From Neopestalotiopsis rosae (lineage: Eukaryota > Ascomycota > Sordariomycetes > Amphisphaeriales > Sporocadaceae): a stretch of DNA of 64,000 bases. The translations under genes and the position numbers were made by a program. Below the pieces are notes generated by a model that saw only the letters and a list, made by a program, of their open reading frames with translations, made no database searches and was not told the DNA's origin. The DNA is taken from assembly GCA_023078685.1 (NCBI GenBank), contig JALGAS010000002.1, forward strand, positions 1,736,001 to 1,800,000, given 5' to 3'. Below are positions 35,876 to 47,070 of the stretch, one piece after another. Numbering within the stretch: the stretch's first letter is position 1; every line of letters starts with the position of its first letter.

Positions 35876-37055
35876 TATATTTTCGAGTCTCGGCAAATAA
35901 TCTCCCGTTAAATAGCAAGTAGTTATAGTCAACCGTTTTAATGGCTGATGCCATAGCAAATCGAAGCCAGCCGTAAACGCTTCGAAATCACTTTCTTCAT
36001 CTACTGGAAATTCAACAGTTATCGATGAGATGAGGTGAAAAGTCGATTCCCGGAGCCCGTTCAGAAAGACAGGAAGGTCTCCAGGGTATTCGTCAGTTCG
36101 GTAGAAATGGAAGGTGGATTTGGCATAAAGCTCTCTCGTTGCTAGACTAGAGATTTCTTTATTGAGCAGTGAAAGGGATCGGAAGTCTCGATATTTTGAA
36201 TCTTGAAATGGTGCGCGAGCAAAATATGCAATCAAAATCTCAGGCTCACGATCAACGACATATTTGATAACCTCAGACTGCAGCTCAGTAGGTAAAGTGG
36301 AAAGAGACGGCATAATGGGAAGCGGCGTAAAGGGTAATGATCTTGGGGGTGCATCACAAGTGTAGTCTTGAAGGTGTATTAGATGTTTCGGACGCTTCGC
36401 ATGATATTTGCGGAACTGTGAAATCTTGGCACAAAGGCGTACGGATTCCATATTCAAGACAGCTAATCGCCCTGTCATTCCCTGTACCCGGCTGCGGAGG
36501 TGGATTTATCATAGGATGGCCGCGTCCTCCTACCCAATGCGCACAATTAGCACGAGTCATAACATCTTCCACGTTGGACTTCTAGAGACGTGGCTCGATC
36601 AGCGCAGCTTATCGGCCCAGGGTCACCAGAAACCCCAAGGAAATATCAACAAAATACGACCAAGATGTATGTACAGGCTCTATGTTATGATTGTTTCAGA
36701 GAAAAGAAAAGAACGAGTTATGTCATAGGTTGAAAATCAAAGATAGTTTGCATTACATGCTCTCACCGCTTTTGCGTATATCTTAAAGAAACCCTGAGGA
36801 AAACTCATGATTGGTGCGCTCAAGTAGTTATCCTAGCGTTGCTATTATCTGAGGCAAGGCTCGCCGTGGTAACAATCCATCACGTTCTGCTGCTTTTTAA
36901 AGATGCGGCTGTTCCGGAACCTCCGCGTAAGGCGACTTTATTTCATCCTTGAACCGTTAGTGATGTTTGCTCAAACTCTAGCTGCGCTGTGATCGCACCT
37001 CCAAGCTGGCAAGCCATTCTGCGATCCGCTGGGGACTGTTTGACGGCTATGGTAG

Positions 37056-37120
37056 TGGAGAATGGATGATCCACTTCACAATGACACGAACATTGTTCTG
37101 GCCGAATTTGGATGTCAGTC
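37056..37120 (+). repeat. Inverted duplication, left copy
   Basis: Reverse-complement match to 37518-37563. Both share GGAGAATGGATGA, then GGCC-containing sequence and TTTGGATGTCAGTC; this copy has about 20 extra bases after the first block. In both copies the same frame reads TLFWPNLDVS, so they may be fragments of one gene family placed head to head. Confidence 0.7.
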
Positions 37121-37517
37121 CAACTGCGTCGCATCGTCGAGAAGACCAATCAGTCTGGGTCTGGGACAGGTACTGTATCGAATGGTGCAGTCAATTTTAA
37201 ACGCTTTCCCGTTCGCTGAAAGATTATACGTAGCCAGTGGTCCCGCCAGTGCCGACGACATGCAACACAGCGCTTCCAGTCGCTCACCCTTGTCGTTCTC
37301 TAGGCAACGAATTCCCTAGGCCAACAATCAATCATAACTGGATTTCGCTATTCCCACATTTCAGCCTCTTTCGAAGATGGAGAAGAAGAAATCGATCCGG
37401 CAGATGCACAAACTGAGTACAACTCCAACTGCTCTTGATCAACGATGTAATCTTGGTTATGCACCCTTGAATCCGTTGGCTGTCCCTCAAAGCTATGCCG
37501 GATGCGAATGTCAATCA

Positions 37518-37563
37518 GACTGACATCCAAATTTGGCCAGAATAATGTTCATCCATTCTCCAC
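37518..37563 (-). repeat. Inverted duplication, right copy
   Basis: Minus-strand partner of 37056-37120. On the minus strand the frame continues open to 37348, giving about 60 further residues of unknown type. Confidence 0.7.
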
Positions 37564-38248
37564 CGCCCTGGCCCAGGTGCTCGCGGGGGTGCGACCGCAT
37601 TAGTCAAAAAACGCCTGTATGAATAACACGACGCGATAGATTTTTACCATGACGAGTCTCATCCTCAAACAGCAACAATCCTGAGATGCTTCAGAGCACC
37701 AATTATGACTTTTCCGCACGACTTCTTTGTGATCCACCACGAAAGCCAATGGAGGGTCTCAATTCTAGATTATCAGCCGAAATAGCTCTTTGTCGTCATC
37801 CCCTGCTTGGGCGCCTGACGATTCAATCCGATGCCAAGATAGGATATCACGTCGTCGCGCTCTCGGGATCAGTCCGCCGGTAGGACAACCCTATATTATC
37901 AGTATCGAGCTTGAAGCGCATGTGTTTACCCCTGTCAACAACCAGGAGAGGATCAGGCATCAAAGACGCACGGGCAGGGAGGAAAATCAAGGTTCACCTT
38001 CACACCGCCACTGGACCTGATCCTGATCTCAGATATTGCCTCATCTGGTATGGCGAGAGACTCTGTTGTTTTGATGACTCGTGATATAGTAGCCGGCAAA
38101 TTGTAGGTTAGTCCATAACTATTTTGCTGATATCTGGATGACCGTAGCTTTCTGCAGTATAACACATTTTGCATGGCCTCTAGTTTTGTCTTGATTCCCT
38201 CTTTTCCAATCATATCATCACACATGACCAAGGCCTCCTGTCTCGTGT

Positions 38249-38785
38249 CACCGGCATCGGTCGACTATCTGGCGTTGGAAGGTTACGCCTAGTTTACCAA
38301 GCTGCCGTTCATCTCCGTCACTTAGAAAAAGATATCCATGGCATGATACGACAACAGTCGAACTAACCTTTCTGCTGAGCTGGACCTCGTGTACCCGTCC
38401 GTAAGCACGGCATTCTGCGTAAACTGCGTAAAAGGGTTCTGTGTAGTATAGAACCTTTACAAAGGAAATATTTTACCGAGTAGCCGGTCCCAATAATAAT
38501 GGGTTTTGAGGATTAACTAAAAAAGTTAAATTGTGGAGGGAATCTTAGATCAAAGCTGATATCGTATCTATCATGGCTGCTTACCACTTTCAGGGCATAC
38601 AAGCGAGACTTGATCTTTACTTTGAAGACCACGCCTTCTCTGTCCCATTGAATTCCACGGTCAGTATCGAGTCTCTTGAGCCATTGAAATGGTAAATTCC
38701 GGTGTTTGAACTCGTATATCTTCGGACCGGGGCATAACTTCATTAATGTTTCAGCACAGTTGAGGCTGTGGGTTGGTTCGGCCAT
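38249..38785 (-). pseudogene. Decayed FTA2-like (kinetochore Sim4 subunit FTA2 / kinase-fold) gene
   Basis: Exon 1 (38785-38585, 67 codons) includes GPKIYEFKHRNLPFQWL and GVVFKVKIKSRLYALKV, the start typical of fungal FTA2-like proteins, with the Lys of a kinase-like N-lobe. A GTAAGC donor and a TTTTTTAG acceptor (intron 38517-38584) lead to a frame with HYYWDRLLG. A frame change at about 38455-38462 is needed to reach LYYTEPFYA and AECRAYGRV, which are again family-like, with a 9-bp tandem duplication inside (TACGCAGTT TACGCAG). The frame then reads CHGYLFL and stops at about 38249. The C-lobe is missing. Such genes are abundant and often broken in fungal genomes. The family call rests on remembered motifs. 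Confidence 0.6.
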
Positions 38786-41700
38786 AACTGAGTGCTGTTT
38801 TCTTTTAAAGATGCGACCACTATGCTGCCATTACGGGAGCAAACAATTATGGTGAAACTGTGGTGGAGAGCGACATGCTGCTGCTCTTTAAAAAGAAAAT
38901 TCAAACCCGGTCGGTATGTCTCGCGGTGACGCGTATGTATGGTTATCCATAACTAACGGGACTGCGATCCACGGGAAAGGGAGCAATCTAGCCAACCACG
39001 TATGCTTACTGCTGCTAATCATGATCAGTGTCGTCAGTCGTCACTCGTTCAGCATCTAGAAAAATGAACACTGCGCAGAGATAGGCTGAAAAGGATCATT
39101 TGCACTTCTTTACTTGCATACTGCTAGCATAAGATGAACAAAGCGGAAACAAGAAGCTATTGACAATGTTTTGTATCGGTTATGAAGTTAACGTGTACCA
39201 GTATCACACAGCCAAAATCTCAGGCACGTTTTGTAACTATCCTACGGATAGAAATATGTTCTTATCCACGTCACTATAGCAGTTCCGCGTTTTTTCATGA
39301 CCCGGAAGGTTCATCTCCAACCATTAATAAGCCACTGGGAATGATCAATGTCTCAATTACACATTCTCTCTTTTCGACTGTAAATTGCCGAGCTGGTGGG
39401 AAATCAAATGGAACGTGCAAGTTTGGCCAATGGCACGACTCGATGCCGTACGTTTGCTTGCACTTTTCCCGCCATCAACGGGACGACTGACGCATACGGT
39501 GCTCACTTTTCCGCCGCAAGCTTCGCCTCTGCTGTTTTAATTCCATTTGGCCAAGACTAGATGCCAGCGCACGGCAAGCGTGTCTGACACACCATGTCCC
39601 TTTCACGACCTTCGACGTTCGAGACCAATCCAAATTTACCGCACAGCGTAACTACAAAATCCTATATCTTGCCTAGTGCGGTGCATGCCGACAACAGAAT
39701 TTGCATCCATTCACGGCACCAATAGCAATGGCGTTGTGCTGTTGGCTGTGTTTTGGATGCGTTTGGACTTTTACGTCGTGACCACATTGCGGACTCCCCT
39801 GCATCAATTCCTAGATCGCAACTAATGATCATAGCTATGAACTAGTTAGTATTCCTTGGCCCACGCATTCCATCTACGATAGTGGCTCGGCTAGCAAGAG
39901 GAAATCACTTCTAGCACTTATCAACGCTTTGTCTGACCTGGCTTTTGCTTCAAAAATCATTGTTCCACGCAATCGCTGGAAAAATCGTCCGCGCAGATAC
40001 TTGGTATCTTGAGTTTGGTTTGTTCGAAACATATCTGACACCATTTACGGACTTACTTCAGCCTAATAACCCCCATAAATAATCAATGAATGATGTATCT
40101 AATAGCTTTCTTTCGACTTACCCTCAGCGAAGTGACTTGAATAATATCGAGTTTCACCGCCTACCTCCGGGTCGTACAGCATGAAGGTACGGGCCTTTGA
40201 GTATATCGGGATGTTCTATCTGTGTGAAATTAGGAGATTCTCATGCAAACGCGGGGAGGTAAGCGGGAAGGTAAACGGGAAGGCAAATGGGAAACGAAGC
40301 TCTTGTACAAGATCAAATCAGAGTCTACATCTATCGGGTACCGCCGTCATTGAGTTCGACGAAACCATTCCCAAAGCACAGAACTTGTTTTTGGGCCACG
40401 TCCTATATACAGTATACCCTACTCGCGCTCGTTAAGTCGCTGAAGCAAGTATGGGTCACAAAGGCATCACATTGCACTATGTGCTTGCATCTACTTTCAT
40501 CTTCCAGCGGAGCCCAGTATATTACCAACATGCTTCAAATATATTAGTTAGATATGACTATAAACGTTGGGGGGTTTATGGCACCATGATTTGCTACTCA
40601 GGAGGACACTACCTATTGAGCGATTGAGCAAATAATCATCAAATATTAAGATCACTATAATTCATGAAATCTAGGACATCGAATTCTTCTCTTTGGTTCA
40701 AGTCAAGGGCTGCCGCAGCTCCCTTTTACATCTCTATAGTTATTGGAAACATCTAGTTACTGAACATGTTGAAGGCCAAAACACGCGACCTTTCATCATT
40801 AGAAATTGACTGAGCTTCGAACCACTAGTCTGTCTTCCTTTGTGTAAATGGACGAATCTATGCTGGAAATACTGTTAATAACAATCATAATGAAACCCGC
40901 CGTTAATTTTCCGAATACGGCTCCTCAACTGGCTTGAAATTCCAAGTACTGCGTCCGTGTGCTCAAGAGAGATGTTTGGAAGATGTTTCAACCCGAATTG
41001 GTCAGCCTGCTCACTGAAATCAATGTTGAACCTTCGGGATACGCTGGCAGACATTCAATCAACAGTTAGAGAGTCCGATGGTCCTTATCCGTGTTATTCA
41101 GAATCACTTGCTTTAATACAGTACTGTGATTAACAATCAGTGTATCGCGAAACCGAGCTATTCTTGTGCAAGCAACCGGCAACGGCAAGATATTCATTAT
41201 CCAACCGAAAGAAGATCCTTTATGAGAGACGAGTACTATACGTCTGTAGGAGAGACTCATCTTTGAAAATGGATGCTGCATGTTGGGTGCTGACTTTGAT
41301 TTCTATTTGCACGCAATGCTTCAAATAAGAGTACGGCACCTGACATTCGGAAACAAAGTGGCAAATGTCCGAGAAGTACGGGAAAAGCTCCTTCTTTGTA
41401 GCTCGACACTATCAGCTAAGACGAATTTGTCAGGCTCGATTCACTCCGTCATATTGGCTCAAGTAGGATATGGTTATCATCATGGTACATGTCGCCCAGC
41501 GAAGGGTCCGCCCAAGCGAAGATCAACATTGTTGACAAACAACAGGAAAAAGCAAGAAATTCAAGTATCTTGTAAACGATTACCACAGATTGAGATCACA
41601 ATTTTGTGTAAATGACATTTCACATCTTGATGATATGAGTAGAAACCGATGATGACAATTCCCCATGATAATGACCCACCTCGAGAACATGGAGCAAATT

Positions 41701-42597
41701 ATTGTGGTAGACCCAACCAAGTGGTGTTCATCGCAGCCATGCCAACATCTAAGGTGCTGAAAACATGACTGCTGTCATACTTTTGGGCCGACCGCAATTA
41801 TCCAGACACAGCTGTCTTGATTACAATCATACCCGATGCATACGTAGGGGAAGGTCGTGTGTAAAGGTCCTCTGCGATGGTAGCATCGTTTATTTTGCTT
41901 GTTGCTGTATCTTGAATGCAACCTATGTCTTCCTTCTCATAGCAGCGGATATCGCGCCTCCAATTCCTCGGATGGAAGATCGGGTATCGCCCCACGAGTC
42001 ACAAGCCGAGAAGGAATCCGAGTCACACATGCGAGGAAAAGGTGCAAATGAAACCAAATCGTTCAACATGGAGAAATGACAGGGATATGGTCCAAATGTC
42101 AATGCACCGGCTGCACGTGCAGACGCGGTCACAATAGACCCAGCAACCCGATTCTCCCCTGGACCGGAAGCGTTATGCGGGCCGACTCGGGATGATAACA
42201 CTGCCGGACTAATCCCAGATTTCCAATGCCGAGTTGATCAATAAGCCAGAATGACCTGTCATTATGGACCATTTCTTGAGTTTTGTTGGAGATCCTATTT
42301 GCCCGCTCGGCTGGCACATCTCTCCTTACAAATAGGAAAACCGGTAGATTTTAATCCTTCTCAAGGTTTCGGTCATACATTATGTACCTGAAGTATGTAG
42401 TCTAAGGCTTACGTCTGACGAGGTTGCAGTTCATCAAAACGTTTCTCGTCTGATGTGGTGTTTCTGTTAAGTTGAGTCGATGGATCAGATCAGGCTGGGC
42501 ATGCCCCCTCGAGAGGAGTTGTTGGAAGGGGCGGGAATCTGCGGATTACCATTTTCAGACCCCAGGGATTAAGGGAATTTAGCATCGTATCAGCATA

Positions 42598-42610
42598 AAA
42601 TCTCCGGAAA
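42598..42610 (+). promoter_or_regulatory. Candidate cluster motif AAAATCTCCGGAA (SDR side)
   Basis: A 13-base sequence about 1.0 kb upstream of the SDR start. The same 13 bases occur in reverse about 0.4 kb upstream of the MFS gene (47462-47474). CCGG-centred palindromes are typical Zn2Cys6 factor sites. A related TTCCGGA lies at 42646-42652. Confidence 0.4.
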
Positions 42611-42720
42611 TCCCAAATAGGCTAATGGAGTACGCGGAATGGCGTTCCGGAGGCCGGGGTTACAAAATTATGGGGATGTGATTTTGCAAAAAGCTCATGT
42701 TGCGTGGAGGTTCGCCAAGA

Positions 42721-42768
42721 ACGACTTCGGAAAACAACTTCGGAAAACGACTTTGGAAAAAGACTTTT
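42721..42768. repeat. Short tandem repeat, 13-14 bp unit
   Basis: Three to four imperfect copies of ACGACTTCGGAAAA lie in tandem upstream of the cluster SDR. Non-coding. Confidence 0.65.
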
Positions 42769-43614
42769 TGAGAAGGTTCGATTAGCGGATCAAGCATACG
42801 CAGGGATCCCCGAGATATAAAGCAGCCAGGATATTGTGCCGGTGGTCACGAACGTTCTCGGCATGGGTAGGCAATCGGGACGGAGTTCGAGTCAATTGAG
42901 GTAATTGTGTCCGAAGCCATGGCCCAAGTCACCAATCAATAATCGACGTTCTTCCTGCCAGCCCAATAATAGAATTGACAAGCACGCTCGGCTGTGATTC
43001 AATCACGCAATGAAGACAGCCAATCACAGCAAGGCTTATTTCCGAAGCTGCATCATAATCTGAATATCCCTGGGGAAGTGAATGATCATGATAAGGCAGG
43101 AAGTTACAACCGGGATCAAAAAGGTAATTCTGTCCGTAAAGACCTGTTTTAGAAAGTGGCACGAAGGAAAAGCAAACATAACGCATCAGCATCACTCTAC
43201 CGCAAGGTCACTGCGGAATGCAAGGATAAACTGAAATTGGGTTGAAGGAGGGGGTGGCTCAACGAAAGTGGATACGATCCATGAAGTATAGTACATCGTG
43301 AGGTAGAATTGGTTGTCAAGGACTCTGGGCGGTGGACTCATCTAGCAGAAAATTAAGCAGAAGCGATCACAGAGCTTTGAATCCCTGGATATGGCACTTT
43401 GGCCAAGCGTGCGCAAGATGCAGGGAATTGACGACATAACTGTACTGATAGATCAAGCCACTATCGCTCTAGAATGCTAGGACTCAATAATGAGGCTTGT
43501 AACGAAGTGAGTACATCTATGAAAAGTTAGATCCGGGGCACCTCCCTATCTTCAGCTTTCCTTCCTGATCTTTAAGGATGACAAGCCGTTTCTTGTACTA
43601 ATCAACACTTCATA

Positions 43615-44897
43615 ATGGCTCCAGGCGGCATAATTCATTATCCACTACGTCGTATTCGTGATAAGTTCTTCCCCGAGCAACGGCCTCCTTCTGGATCTTT
43701 TCAAGGTCTCAAGGTCCTTGTAACTGGCGCGACTGCAGGCCTTGGTCTTGCTGCCGCTATCCAGTTTGTCTCCCTTGGAGCGGAAGTGGTTATTACATCT
43801 CGCAATGATTCAAATGGCCAGAAAGCTAAACATTACATTGAGGAATATACTGATGTCACGGGGCTTGGAAAGGTCCTTGTCCTCGAGCTTGACATGGACC
43901 GTTATTCTTCGTGTACATCATTTGTCGAAGCGCTCAAGCAAGCGTGCCCTGATGGTATCGACTGTGCTGTCTTGAACGCGGGCTGCATCTTCGCGACATT
44001 TGTAGAAAGTCCTCAGGGCTGGTGAGCTCCAAATAGCGACTTTATTTATATGCACTTGATCTAATGTCTCTAAGGGAACAAACAATCCAAGTCAATTCTT
44101 TGAGCACCTCTCTCCTGGGACTTCTCCTGCTGAAGTGGATGAGAGAAACAGCAAATAAACGAAGAACGACTCCGCATCTAGTCTTCTCAACTTCTCGTGC
44201 TCACCTTGACGCAGACATTACGGATTGGGCAGCATGGCATCTTGACAATGGAATCTTGCGAAACTTGAGCAAGTCAGAAAACTTCCCCGAGGACAGCCTA
44301 ATGACGAACTATCACAATAGCAAGCTGCTGCTTACCTACGCTGTTGAGGAGATGTGCAAACAGGCACTGGACCAGGACAAAAAGTAAGCCTGGAGCTGTA
44401 ATTCACACTCCATTCAAACTTTTCTGACCAAATTGTAGACCCGAAGTAATCATCAACACATGCTGTCCAGGCCGCGTTGCGACTGACATCTCTCGTCATA
44501 TCAAGGGACGGTCAATGATGCAACAAATGCTCATCTCATTTTGGGCTGTCGTCCTGGCCAAATCCGCGGACTATGGTGCAAGAACCTATGTCAATGCTTG
44601 TCTCACCTCAGATGATCAACATGTATGAGAATGCGACAATATGTTTGGAGTAGATATGATACTAAGCTACAGAAAAGGGAAAATTTCTACAGACACTTTA
44701 CACAGATGACGAGTACGAACGGTGAGCAAGCTATACCCAAACATGAAATGATCGCATCTTCTTCAAATACTTACGGACGATTTGGATCCAGAATGGCTGT
44801 CTCGAATTTGCAGAGTAAGAGAGCAATGGAGGTTCGACCATTGGTCTGGAAAGAGATCGTGGATGAGTTGAGGGAAAATGCGTCTCTATGTATTTAG
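43615..44897 (+). CDS. Cluster short-chain dehydrogenase/reductase
   Basis: Five exons: 43615-44021, 44075-44383, 44439-44622, 44678-44721 and 44792-44897; 349 residues with consistent phases. An NAD(P)-dependent oxidoreductase: cofactor loop TGATAGLG (about residues 39-46), Arg after the second strand (ITSRND, suggesting NADP), LNAG (about 122), a Ser in FSTSRAH and the catalytic YHNSK. The C-terminal exons were placed by GT-AG sites that restore an ending like LYTDDEYER and VWKEIVDEL, common in fungal SDRs of this type. In alpha-oxoamine synthase clusters an SDR commonly reduces the 3-keto group of the released 2-amino ketone; that role here is inferred from context. It converges with the MFS gene, 410 bp away. 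No damage is seen. Confidence 0.85.
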
Positions 44898-45307
44898 ATA
44901 TGAACAGTTGACTTCGCCCATATTCATAACGACCAGATCTTATCAATTGTGTATATTGGTCAATGTCTCTGTGATCGCCGCTGATATACGTGTATGAAGA
45001 CTTCTGAATTGTATCAAAATGCTTCAACTATGTTTCTACACAATCACTCTTGTTCTGGCTGATCCAAGACTCCATATTTTGTAGGCTGGAATTGCACGGA
45101 TCCCGATAGCTTCAAATTCTATAAGCTAGCTGAACCGTTCCTGTATTGTGTGCAATACATGTCTCCCAAATCCCCAGAATGTTTGAACGGCTTAAGATCT
45201 TGGTTTTGTAATCTTTGGACAACAAATCATCCGAGTCATGTCATGCTGACTGTCGGGTCTTTGAGTTTTGCTTCAAAATTGAAGGTTTACCGAGAAAACA
45301 CAAATTT
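44898..45307. other. Convergent intergenic spacer
   Basis: It holds the 3' flanks of the cluster SDR (+) and MFS exporter (-). Nothing else was recognised. Confidence 0.5.
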
Positions 45308-47070
45308 CTATTCATTTAATCCTTGCCTGCCAACCTCGTCATTCTCCATGGACAACTCCTTAATAAGTAAGGAGAACAAAAAGCCCAAAACAGAGGCTCC
45401 CATGAACACCAGCCAAACTACCTGAAAAGCCCATGTATACACATCAATAATGGTGTCCATGGCCTCTCTCGGCACATCCAGGTCGCGAAGATAAGGTATA
45501 AAACTCAAAGCCTGCGTGGAGTCTTGTAAAAACTTCGCGTCGTTTGGGATTTGTCCATTGGCCGCAGCAGTGTTAACGCTTAGCTGAAAGGCAGAACTAA
45601 ATACTGTCGAGCCGATGGTCAAGCCAATGAGCGCACCGAAGAAGCGAAAAATGACGAGCATACCAGCCGCGATACCGGTATCGTTGGGATCTTTAGCGCT
45701 AGCCTGAGTCGGTAAGGCAGTTACGGTGAGGACAGTGCCAATGCCAACACCCATGAGGACTTGATAACTATAACTCTCGGCTGCAAACGTGTTGCGATCC
45801 AGTCGATAGAGCATCCCTGTGAAGACTGTACTCAGAATCCATCCGGCCCAGAGTGTCAGCCTGTATCGTCGCAGTTTGTTTACCACAACGCCTGATATGG
45901 CGCTGAAGCCAATGCTGACAGCACAATAAGGAAGCGTCGATATACCAGCTTGAAAGGGTGTATGAAGGTGTACCGCCTCATAATATAATGGGAGATATTG
46001 AGCAATGCTGTACATCAGGAGACCATGAATGCCTCCCGAGAGTATAGCTCCATTTGCAGTTCTTGTGGCAAAAATGCGATAAGGGAAAACTGGTTCAGCT
46101 GGCTTCCGTTCGTACCATGCCAGAATGCAGAGGAAAACCAAGCCGATAATGAATGGGAGCAGGGTCCTCCAAGAAGACCAGGGGAAAAGAGAATTGGCCC
46201 AGGAAAGGGGCAAAGCGAGACACGTCCCTCCAGTGCCAAATAACAATATGCCGATCCAATCAATGCGCTCCAGCCTCTTGCGAAACTCCAATTCGAGGTC
46301 TTTAATTCGTAGAAAGAAAAAGGCTAACACCACCGAGATTCCGAGAAAGGGGAGATTAAACCAACCCAACCAGCGCCAGGAGATATACTGGCTGAAAACT
46401 CCGCCAAGGATGGGTCCTAGGACAGCTCCTGTCGCATTGAAGACAGCATTTATCCCCATATATAAGGGACGCTCTCTCAATGTCGTCACATCTGAAAGCA
46501 GAATAACTTGCAATACATCCATACCGCCCCCACCGAAACCCATCACCGTACGACCAAGAATGACAATCTCCATATTCTCGGCACGAGCGAAGATGACTGA
46601 GCCAGCAGTGAAGAAGAAAAGAGATATGTATAACGGTATCTTCCGGCCGACGACATCGGATATAGTTGAATACACCGGTTGTGTGATGGCGACGGCGAGA
46701 GTAAATGCAATTCCAGCCCAGAAGGTCTCTAGAGTTGACCCCTCCAGCTCGTTCCCGATGATCTGTCGTAATTCATCTGGTCAATAACCGAAGTCTTCCA
46801 ATTAAGTAGAGGACTTACAGGCAGTGCTACTGCTAAAGAATTGGCGTCCAACGCCACGAGGAAGCCGATAATGCCTAGTAGCAAAATGGATAGGTTGAAT
46901 GACAAAGACTTCTTTCTTGCTTTTGTTGTGGTAGTAGCGTTGTCCGCCTGGTTCTTCGATCCATTGTCTTGGGTGTCGTTTGGAAAGTCGTTCGCCATAC
47001 TGCTATTTGTTAATACTCCTGGAGGGCCGTTAATCGGCGTCACGGCACCGGCGGATCGTATTTCATTCAT
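45308..47070 (-). CDS. MFS drug/metabolite exporter, 14-TM DHA2 type
   Basis: Two exons: 47070-46819 and 46762-45308; 568 residues, usual for the family. A proton-driven exporter, predicted in the plasma membrane. A polar N-terminus of about 60 residues is followed by the first helix and the LDANSLAVALP stretch, the 14-TM equivalent of motif D1 at the end of TM1. ELEGSTLETFWAGIAFTLA follows across the splice junction, then the motif-A loop SDVVGRK and motif C-like GLMG/GIGTVLTVTALP elements. Its place between the SDR and the alpha-oxoamine synthase suggests it exports, or gives tolerance to, the cluster product. The acceptor at 46763 was chosen because it gives IIGNELEG, the usual sequence here; an acceptor closer to the donor breaks this motif. 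Intact. Confidence 0.9.

Larger units (their letters stand above)
31760..35877. mobile_element. Fot1/Pot2-sized Tc1/mariner (pogo) DNA transposon, RIP-degraded, with nested LTR element
   Basis: The element spans 31762-35875 and is flanked by TA at 31760-31761 and 35876-35877, the target duplication of Tc1/mariner elements. Its ends are inverted repeats of about 47 bp starting ACGTCCGT, with three mismatches that are all transitions. Its total of 4,114 bp includes a nested LTR element; without that and one 5-bp target copy it is about 1,853 bp, the size of Fot1/Pot2-type fungal elements. The interior is AT-rich and stripped of CpA by RIP; no transposase frame survives. The orientation of the lost transposase could not be read. 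Confidence 0.85.
31283..36313 (-). pseudogene. F-box-like protein gene split by a nested transposon insertion
   Basis: Two open pieces on the minus strand, 36313-35876 and 31759-31283, flank the insertion at 31762-35875. With the insertion and one TA removed they meet in the same reading frame with no stop, making a single-exon gene of 304 codons. The first part begins MPSLSTLPTELQSEVIKYVV, an F-box-like helix (a Skp1-binding domain in SCF ubiquitin ligases), followed by LSLLNKEISSLATRELY, common in fungal F-box proteins. The second part is helical and charged (SADKALLRTLEEVKNVL). As it stands, the 5' piece reads about 15 codons into the transposon end and stops at 35828, so only a 161-residue truncated protein could be made. 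Neither half shows stops or frameshifts of its own, so the insertion appears young relative to any decay. Confidence 0.85.
36314..38248. other. Intergenic region with a diverged inverted duplication
   Basis: It holds the upstream region of the split F-box-like gene and an inverted pair of short related segments (37056-37120 and 37518-37563). No intact gene is seen. Confidence 0.5.
38786..43614. other. 4.8-kb gene-poor region
   Basis: No intact gene found; open frames are short and overlapping. The last kilobase is the upstream region of the cluster SDR. It contains the GGAAAA repeat at 42721-42768 and TCCGGA-centred sites at 42598-42610 and 42646-42652. Confidence 0.5.

Noticed and set aside
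43615..44897. Cluster SDR as a pseudogene because the frame stops after exon 1
   Set aside because: Four introns with proper GT-AG ends restore one continuous frame with all catalytic residues.
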